Assembly (NCBI GenBank): GCA_023436615.1
Contig: JAEZIO010000025.1
Location: 55,443 to 119,442 of the forward strand
DNA from: Pseudomonadota bacterium
GTDB lineage: Bacteria; Pseudomonadota; Alphaproteobacteria; Sphingomonadales; Sphingomonadaceae
Reading direction: 5' to 3'
Length of the DNA stretch: 64,000 nt
Part shown: positions 63,557-64,000 of the stretch, piece by piece
How the letters are laid out: each line of letters begins with the position of its first letter
How positions within the stretch are numbered: the stretch's first letter is position 1
Position numbers and translations under genes: made by a program
Notes under the pieces: generated by a model
What the model saw: the letters and a program-made list of their open reading frames with translations, nothing else
The model's database searches: none
Told to the model about the DNA's origin: nothing

Positions 63557-64000
63557 TCGAGCGCATCGCGGTCATCGGCGGCGGCGCGTGGGGAACGGCG
63601 CTCGCCCAGGTCGCGGCGAAAGCGGGTCGCGACACGATGCTGTGGGCGCGAGAAGCCGAAGTCGTAGAGGCGATCAACGAGGGGCGCGGAAACCCGCTCT
63701 TCCTTCCCGGATTGCCGCTCGACGCGCGCATTCGAGCGAGCGCCGACCTGAATTCGCTCGCCGACGCTGAAGCCTGGCTGGTCGTCACGCCAGCGCAGCA
63801 TATGCGCGCGGTCCTCGACGCGGCGCCGCGTTGCGACGTGCCGCTGATCCTGTGCTCGAAAGGCATCGAGGAGGACAGCGGCGAGCTGCTGCATCAGGTC
63901 GCCGCCGAAGCCTGCCCCGCAGCGCCCGTCGCCGTGCTTTCGGGCCCGACCTTCGCGCATGAAGTCGCAGCCGGCTTGCCGACCGCCGTCACGCTCGCCG
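63553..64000 (+). CDS. gpsA: Glycerol-3-phosphate dehydrogenase [NAD(P)+] (5' part)
   Basis: The first 149 codons are visible. NAD(P)-binding IAVIGGGAWGTALAQVAAKAG at residues 4-24, then WAREAEVVEAINEGRGNPLFLPG and the second conserved block LILCSKGIEEDSGELLHQV; the catalytic lysine of later positions is beyond the edge. It makes sn-glycerol-3-phosphate for phospholipids, linked in pathway to the PlsC at 13.8 kb. Start overlaps the tsaD stop. Confidence 0.95.
   Translation, partial: MIERIAVIGGGAWGTALAQVAAKAGRDTMLWAREAEVVEAINEGRGNPLFLPGLPLDARIRASADLNSLADAEAWLVVTPAQHMRAVLDAAPRCDVPLILCSKGIEEDSGELLHQVAAEACPAAPVAVLSGPTFAHEVAAGLPTAVTLA

Overview
The window looks like a chromosomal segment of a high-GC alphaproteobacterium of the order Sphingomonadales. 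This is judged from the gene complement and order: hemE beside maf; mnmE-mnmG-rsmG-parA-parB; a glyoxylate-shunt locus with an ScfR/RamB-type regulator; a DUF4402 pilus locus; and many short ATGA/GTGA overlaps. No insertion sequence, prophage, CRISPR array or obvious horizontally acquired block was seen. Coding density is very high: the longest stretch without a gene is about 290 bp, and convergent genes often overlap at their stop codons. Both edges cut genes: nadE on the left and gpsA on the right.

Layout. 1-4.8 kb: nadE (partial), prs, a SRAP/YedK DNA-crosslink protein, rpmI-rplT with promoter and terminator, and a TIGR02587/TIGR02588 membrane pair. 4.8-9.4 kb: glyoxylate bypass (aceA, DUF4170, aceB) with a divergent regulator. 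9.4-17.5 kb: DUF5996 protein, pheST, the ftsE-ftsX-ydcF-plsC operon and a zinc-ribbon membrane protein. 17.9 kb: tRNA-Leu. 18.1-23.0 kb: an alternative chaperone-usher pilus locus with two DUF4402 subunits, a PapD-like chaperone and a large usher-like protein. 23-28.6 kb: msrB, a PBP1A-type peptidoglycan synthase, a YgjP-like metallopeptidase, a YcgN protein, an ankyrin protein, mmcB with an SOS box, and a SleB hydrolase.

28.8-42.3 kb is the replication-origin neighbourhood. Leftward genes (maf, coaE, dnaQ, hpf, ptsN, DUF1491) and rightward genes (hemE, hemJ, rho, two TerC genes, mnmE, mnmG, rsmG, parA, parB) diverge from a 293-bp gap with DnaA-box-like repeats and an AT-rich patch. Two parS sites, one of them a perfect palindrome inside rsmG, sit next to parAB.

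42.3-64 kb: holA-lptE-leuS, a DUF3576 lipoprotein, an outer-membrane-like protein, a ThiE-like protein, yggS, ribA, xth, a candidate structured RNA, lolA, ftsK, a UbiH-type hydroxylase, a Lon-N protein, a YbbN-like thioredoxin, tRNA-Gly, a UDP-xylose-synthase-like SDR, a 2OG-Fe(II) oxygenase, a class-A beta-lactamase-like serine hydrolase, a hemC-hemD-linked membrane protein, tsaD and gpsA (partial).

Most genes are housekeeping. The parts most worth a second look are the origin and parS architecture, the DUF4402 pilus locus with its internal terminator, the SOS box at mmcB, the structured RNA ahead of xth, and two genes (ftsE and the 2OG oxygenase) whose homology-supported starts seem to need a CTG codon.
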